A model generated the notes under the pieces. It saw only the letters and a program-made list of their open reading frames with translations, did no database searches and was not told where the DNA came from. The translations under genes and the position numbers were made by a program. Shown here in pieces: positions 59,842 to 64,000 of a DNA stretch of 64,000 nucleotides. Origin of the DNA: Penicillium oxalicum (Eukaryota; Ascomycota; Eurotiomycetes; Eurotiales; Aspergillaceae); contig NC_064654.1 of assembly GCF_001723175.1 (NCBI RefSeq), positions 558,001 to 622,000 on the forward strand, given 5' to 3'. How positions within the stretch are numbered: the first letter of the stretch is position 1; each line of letters begins with the position of its first letter.

Positions 59842-61009
59842 GGGCAGAGTAGAGGTGGGTGAAAACCTCGACAAAAGGGTAACAGGGGTCTCAATCAATC
59901 AAAAAAAAAAAAAAGCGAGACTTACTCTTGTTACGCTGCTTCTTGCTCTCCAGACGCATGGTCAGGTCCTTGTCATCCTTCCAGTCGATCTTGGACCCCT
60001 CGGCGTGGTCGTAAATGAAGTCGCCACCGTATCCATTCTCATCCTTGTAGTAGTAGGTCTTGGTGATGGTCTTGTTGGTAAAGAACTCGTTCTCCGCGAA
60101 CTCAAAGATGAGGCGGAATCCGGGGCGGTCGAGATACTCCATGCGAATGTCGGTGAGCGACTTGAGGGCCTCCTCGTCGCGCTCAGTGATCATCTCAGCA
60201 AGCGAAATCTGGTTCTTCATGGCCGACAACCAGAACTCGGGGATACCAGCTGCGGAGGTCTCCTCCTTCTGCTCCTCGGTCTCCTTGGTCTCCTCCTCAT
60301 CTTCTTCCTCATCCTCCTTGCCCGCCTCGACTTCCTCCTCGGTGGGCTCGATGCCACCGTTAACGATAGTGGCCCGACGCTCGTACAGAGGGGTGAACTT
60401 GGCGAAGTACTTCTTCTCCAACTCCAGTACCTCCTCCTGGAACTGAGCCTCCAACTTTGCGTGCTCCTTCTGGATACCCTTCAGGCCGGCCACACGGCGG
60501 CGGACGACGGGGGGAAGAGACTCGATGTAGCCGGATGAGCGACCGACGAGTTGACCAAGCTTACCCTGGATCATGTTGATCAAGGCAGGGTTACGGGCAA
60601 AGAGAGAGGCGGCAGCGGCGCTGTCCATGGGCTCTGTTTGGGGAAACAGCGGTCAGCACTGGAAATCCTTCCCGAGATCATGATGAGCGGTTGGTGGGGG
60701 AGGGCCCTGGCTCTGGGAAATTTTTTTCCCCCTTCGCTTTGTGAAACGGGCACGGAAGAGTCATTCATCGCCTACCTTCCTTGATACTGGACACGCCAGG
60801 CTGCTGGGCGTGAGATGAGATCGGAGCATTGTTGGCCGGAGTGTTTTGAGGGGTCCTGGAATCATTTTCAACATGTCAGTTGGGGCGTTTTTTTTTGGCA
60901 GACCAACACCTCGCCGCTGATAAGCAGGGGAAGGTGCAAAAAGTTGCATGGGAAAAACTTACGGGGCGACCGGGAAATCGGCCTTCTTATTCCTGATTGG
61001 CTCAGACAT
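59256..61009 (-). CDS. nap1: Nucleosome assembly protein 1
   Basis: Histone H2A-H2B chaperone that also acts in nuclear import and cyclin/septin control in yeast. Five exons: 61009..60963, 60855..60776, 60633..59926, 59747..59410 and 59306..59256; total 407 residues. It starts [16 protein letters not shown]. The dimerising helix includes [20 protein letters not shown], and the core has [20 protein letters not shown] and [32 protein letters not shown] precedes a long acidic C-terminus (mainly D/E, coded by GA-rich hexamer repeats at about 59456..59500) that binds histones. The final exon codes [16 protein letters not shown], ending in a CKQN box reminiscent of a farnesylation motif, as in other Nap1 proteins. 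Intron 4 contains (GA)18. Confidence 0.96.
59803..59838. repeat. (GA)18 microsatellite inside NAP1 intron 4
   Basis: Uninterrupted GA dinucleotides between the donor (59409 side exon) and acceptor of the intron 59925..59748; read CT-rich on the coding strand, so it lies on the 5' side of the intron. Confidence 0.85.
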
Positions 61010-63457
61010 GGTGATGGGAGGTGGGAGGGAGACGTGTGGGAGCAGAGGTGAGAAAGAAGGGGAGGTTGAGAAAGGAGGTTGAAAAGGGAAAGTTTGGAGA
61101 AGGGTCGGGAGGGGAAGAATTTGATATCGAGAGGGGGAGGGGGGCAACCTCAGGCGGGTAACAACGAAGAGGAACTGGCAAGGTGGACTAGTCGGCGTGT
61201 TGCTGGACTGTGGACTGTGGACTGTGGACTGCAAGAGGCGAAGGCAGGGGGGGGCCTTTGTTGGTGGGATTAGCTGAGAGTCCTGAGGCGCCTCTCAGGT
61301 GGGAAGGTTAAGCCATTATGGGAATTTTTTTTTCTGGAGGGATTTTCGGCGAGTAGCGCCGGTGGTCGGAGACGCCTTGGCGTTGAGGCACCCGGTCACG
61401 ATCCCAACAAAGTTCTGGAACCTTTTTTTTTCCTCCAAAAACAGTCCTCGTGGGACACGTCCGACACGAGAAGGGGCCTCGACTGTGGATCGGAGAAGAC
61501 TGGCACTCGCGCACGACGACACTCGGAAGGACGGATGTCTGCCACACTATGAATGGGTTATAGGGAACTCGGGTACGAGGGTAGAGGAGTAAGCTATAGA
61601 TGGTGAAAGCTGTGCATAAACTAGGCTCTTTTGGTCAGGCTGAACTATATACTTTCTCAGGTCTCTATAGATCGATGGACTTGGTGAAATGGTAAAATAG
61701 TTGGGCGGTAAAGACGAGGGACATGCTGGTGTTGGGGTATACGGTATAACGCTGGCTGCACTTCTGTGCTTCTAGAGTGGATCTTCTTGTGCCGGGAGGC
61801 CTGTGGAGGGTCGGAGAGTGATGAGCATAGGATCTTGGGCTCACCACGTCTTGAGGCGTGAATCGATGTGTCGAGTGGGACTTATCCGACGATTGGGTTG
61901 GAAGAGGTGCCTTCCATTTCATCGTGGATCATGACCAGTGGAGATCTGGCCAACGGATCGATCGGACCATGAAGCGAGAGAATTTCCGAGAACATCAATC
62001 TCATCATTGATGAGGATTGGATTCTCGGATGCAGAATTTGTCTGGACGGACCAGACGGACATGATTATGGCTTAGTGGATGGGTTCGGCTTTTTTTTTGG
62101 AATTGACATCCACCCCGGAGGTAGCTTTGACAGCATCACTGAAGGATGTATACTCAATCGAGTATGTAGTTCCAGTGTACAGTTGTGTGGTACTACGGTA
62201 CTAAGTTAATGAGGTGATCATCTCTTGTCTTGGGCGAAGGAGCATATGCACTGCCGGTATTCAATGAGTGAACGAGGATCCGTGGCTCGGTCGGTTCATC
62301 GAGTCAGTCCAGACCGGGCCTCCACTAGGCCTCTAGCATATTGAAGGACTGTCTGCAGACGCAGTACAGTATTGTCGACCCGGGCGGACCGTCGTCCAGC
62401 CCGCGTGCTTGTCTGATTTTATATTTAGAAACGCGTCTGGGTCATGGCTACTTCCGTCGCACTCCTACTTGGTACTACCAAGTTGGTAGCAGCTCAGCCA
62501 CTCAAAGATATGGGCCTATTGAACTGACACATGCGCTGCGTCGTGAACGTGGGGTACAAAATCACCAGAGGAGCTTCCATGAATCTCTGTAGGTTGACCT
62601 TGTTCCCGGCCCAAGGGCGAAGGGTTTCCAGCTGAGGTGTGTGTATTCCCACTGCCCGATATCTGCGGCGATATATATTTTCTCTCCAACCATGCATTCT
62701 CCCGCGGTGGACTCTGCCAAGACGATTTGAATTGAAGAGCACTACACGATGAATTCGAATTCTACTGGATAAACTACATAGATTTCCCCGTTGAATCATG
62801 ATAAAGCCGTGATAATGAGCGGGAGCTTAGGAAAGGCCATTCTCGTTTCCTGGTGACAACGTCGCCTTAGACGGACTGTGCTGTCGATGGCTGATGTATC
62901 GAAGACTCGGTAGTCCACCCCAGCCTGCAGCATTCACTGAACCCATATGATATGGATAACAGTCAGAGTGGTTCTGGTCTGCCCATCATGAAGAATGACT
63001 GGAATGGAATCAAAGCCCTGTAGTCATTGTACCCAGGGTACACTTGGCAGCTACGTAGCGCGGTAAAGTCCAAAGGAGTGCGCACATCGGCAAGGCGAAA
63101 CTGGCACAGACCCGCGATGATCTCAGAGCCTTGCCTGCAGATCACATGCAGATAAGAGGCGCGCCTTATCGACGAAGATGTCCCCTCCCAGCGGAGATCG
63201 ACCTGAGCAAGTCATGCCAGCCGCTGCGATCTAGATTGCTTGTACACTACATCATTCGGCCTACATATTTTTTTCTCCTCCTCTCCAATGCGGTGAGGCG
63301 CTCGAAATCAAGAGGCGCCGCCATCTTATGGGTACACGGTAAATAAAACGAGTTCGCACTTGGCTTCGCCTTTATCCGTGATATTCTGCTGCAGCGCGAT
63401 CGAGTCCAGCCGAGAAACGAGGAAATCGACACTTTCGCAACCGAAGCCGACGAGATC
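61010..63457. other. Divergent upstream region of NAP1 and the right-edge ATPase
   Basis: 2.4 kb between two diverging starts. It contains the 7-bp repeat at 61204..61231, but no supported gene or RNA. Confidence 0.55.
61204..61231. repeat. (TGGACTG)4 tandem repeat
   Basis: Four perfect copies of a 7-bp unit, about 195 bp upstream of the NAP1 ATG. Confidence 0.9.
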
Positions 63458-64000
63458 ATGAGCAGCCGTCCACCCTCCCCGCCGGGGACTGGTCCTGTGG
63501 ACCTCTCCATGCCTCGTCCGAGTCGTCGGCGAGACTCGTTGCGCAGCAGGTCTGTTCTCATCTTCTAAACCCCCAGTCACGCGCAATTGCTGATCCCTAC
63601 ATAGCGTGAGTGTGGTGTCTGACGTAGAGATGGCCCGGAACGAGGTACATGAATCCCTTCACAGTGTTCGTCTCCTTCATCTTGTACGGATGGACTGACC
63701 TTGGCGCCGTAGGTTTTCGATGGACCCATCTCCGAAAGTATTCCGTCGAGCGTGGTCTCGTTTCTCCATCGTCGCAAACGAGCCGACTCCAATGTGAGCT
63801 TCACATACTTCCAAGACGAGGAGGATTTTGCGGAATGGTCGAACGAGGATGCCTTGGAAGTGGAAAGCGACGGCGAGGAGCAGTCACTGGAAGGTCTGAA
63901 CGGTGCCGATCTGGAGTCTCACCGCAGTTCATTTGCCTCGAAGAGACTCTCGCGTGAGTCGGTGGAACGTCCCTTGCTGTCGCGGTTCCTCTCTGCAAGC
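63458..64000 (+). CDS. Probable P5B-type cation/polyamine ATPase, 5' end only (Ypk9-like)
   Basis: Starts MSSRPPSPPGTGPVDLSMPR. Exons 63458..63549, 63605..63644 and 63713 to the window edge join in phase (SSVSVVSDVEMARNEVFDGP). The visible 140 or so residues are the Ser-rich, acidic cytosolic leader (SIPSSVVSFLHRRKRADSNV, FTYFQDEEDFAEWSNED, VERPLLSRF). This pattern, in particular the VFDGP...SIPSS...RRKRADS...SFTYFQ order, recalls the leader of fungal vacuolar Ypk9 P-type ATPases. None of the ATPase core lies in the window, so the family call rests on the leader only. Confidence 0.5.

Overview
The window is nuclear DNA from a filamentous ascomycete, most likely one of the Eurotiales (Aspergillus/Penicillium relatives). 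The evidence is the gene style: many short GT-AG introns of 55-135 bp, genes on both strands without operons, homopolymer and (GA)n/(CT)n runs confined to introns and leaders, and proteins that read as close Aspergillaceae-type orthologues. The species assignment is inference. I rebuilt the gene models by hand from splice signals and checked the reading phase across every exon junction.

Layout. 0-5.2 kb: 3' part of a GDP-mannose transporter (+), a BMT5-like 25S rRNA uridine methyltransferase (+, apparent frameshifts), and the GID ubiquitin-ligase subunit FYV10 (-, apparent frameshift). 5.9 kb: an intron-bearing tRNA-Ser(UGA). 6.6-12.7 kb: CBF5/dyskerin (-), a Derlin (-), and a mitochondrial hotdog dehydratase of HTD2 type (-). 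12.9-16.6 kb: prephenate dehydratase (+) and translation release factor eRF1 (-). 18.5-26 kb: AVT1-type vacuolar amino-acid transporter (+), BMT2 25S rRNA adenine methyltransferase (-), ribosomal protein uL23/RPL25 (+, apparent one-base insertion near the stop), TIM8 (-), and the splicing factor BUD31 (+). 28-30.2 kb: a forkhead transcription factor without an FHA domain (-, three apparent one-base losses), with about 6.5 kb of gene-free DNA 5' of it. 36.8-38.9 kb: aspartate kinase HOM3 (-).

40.5-46 kb is the accessory part: a DUF7708 protein resembling the N-terminal module of fungal NLR/STAND receptors (-), divergent from a DUF7025-AAA+ ATPase (+), followed by a degenerate 15-bp tandem repeat. 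46.5-61 kb returns to conserved genes: a ZUFSP/ZUP1-type zinc-finger ubiquitin peptidase (+), adenylate kinase FAP7 (+), ITPase HAM1 (-), a complete class V myosin (-), and nucleosome assembly protein NAP1 (-). The right edge holds the 5' end of a probable P5B-type ATPase (YPK9-like, +).

Themes: ribosome production is heavily represented (BMT5, CBF5, BMT2, RPL25, FAP7, eRF1), and BMT2 and RPL25 share a divergent promoter. Amino-acid supply is the second theme (PHA2, HOM3, AVT1); HOM3 has a perfect Gcn4/CpcA-type site upstream. In four otherwise conserved genes the frame breaks at short G/C homopolymers or a dinucleotide repeat. That pattern suggests uncorrected sequencing indels more than real pseudogenes. 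The best candidate for a little-described system is the divergent DUF7708/DUF7025-AAA+ pair.
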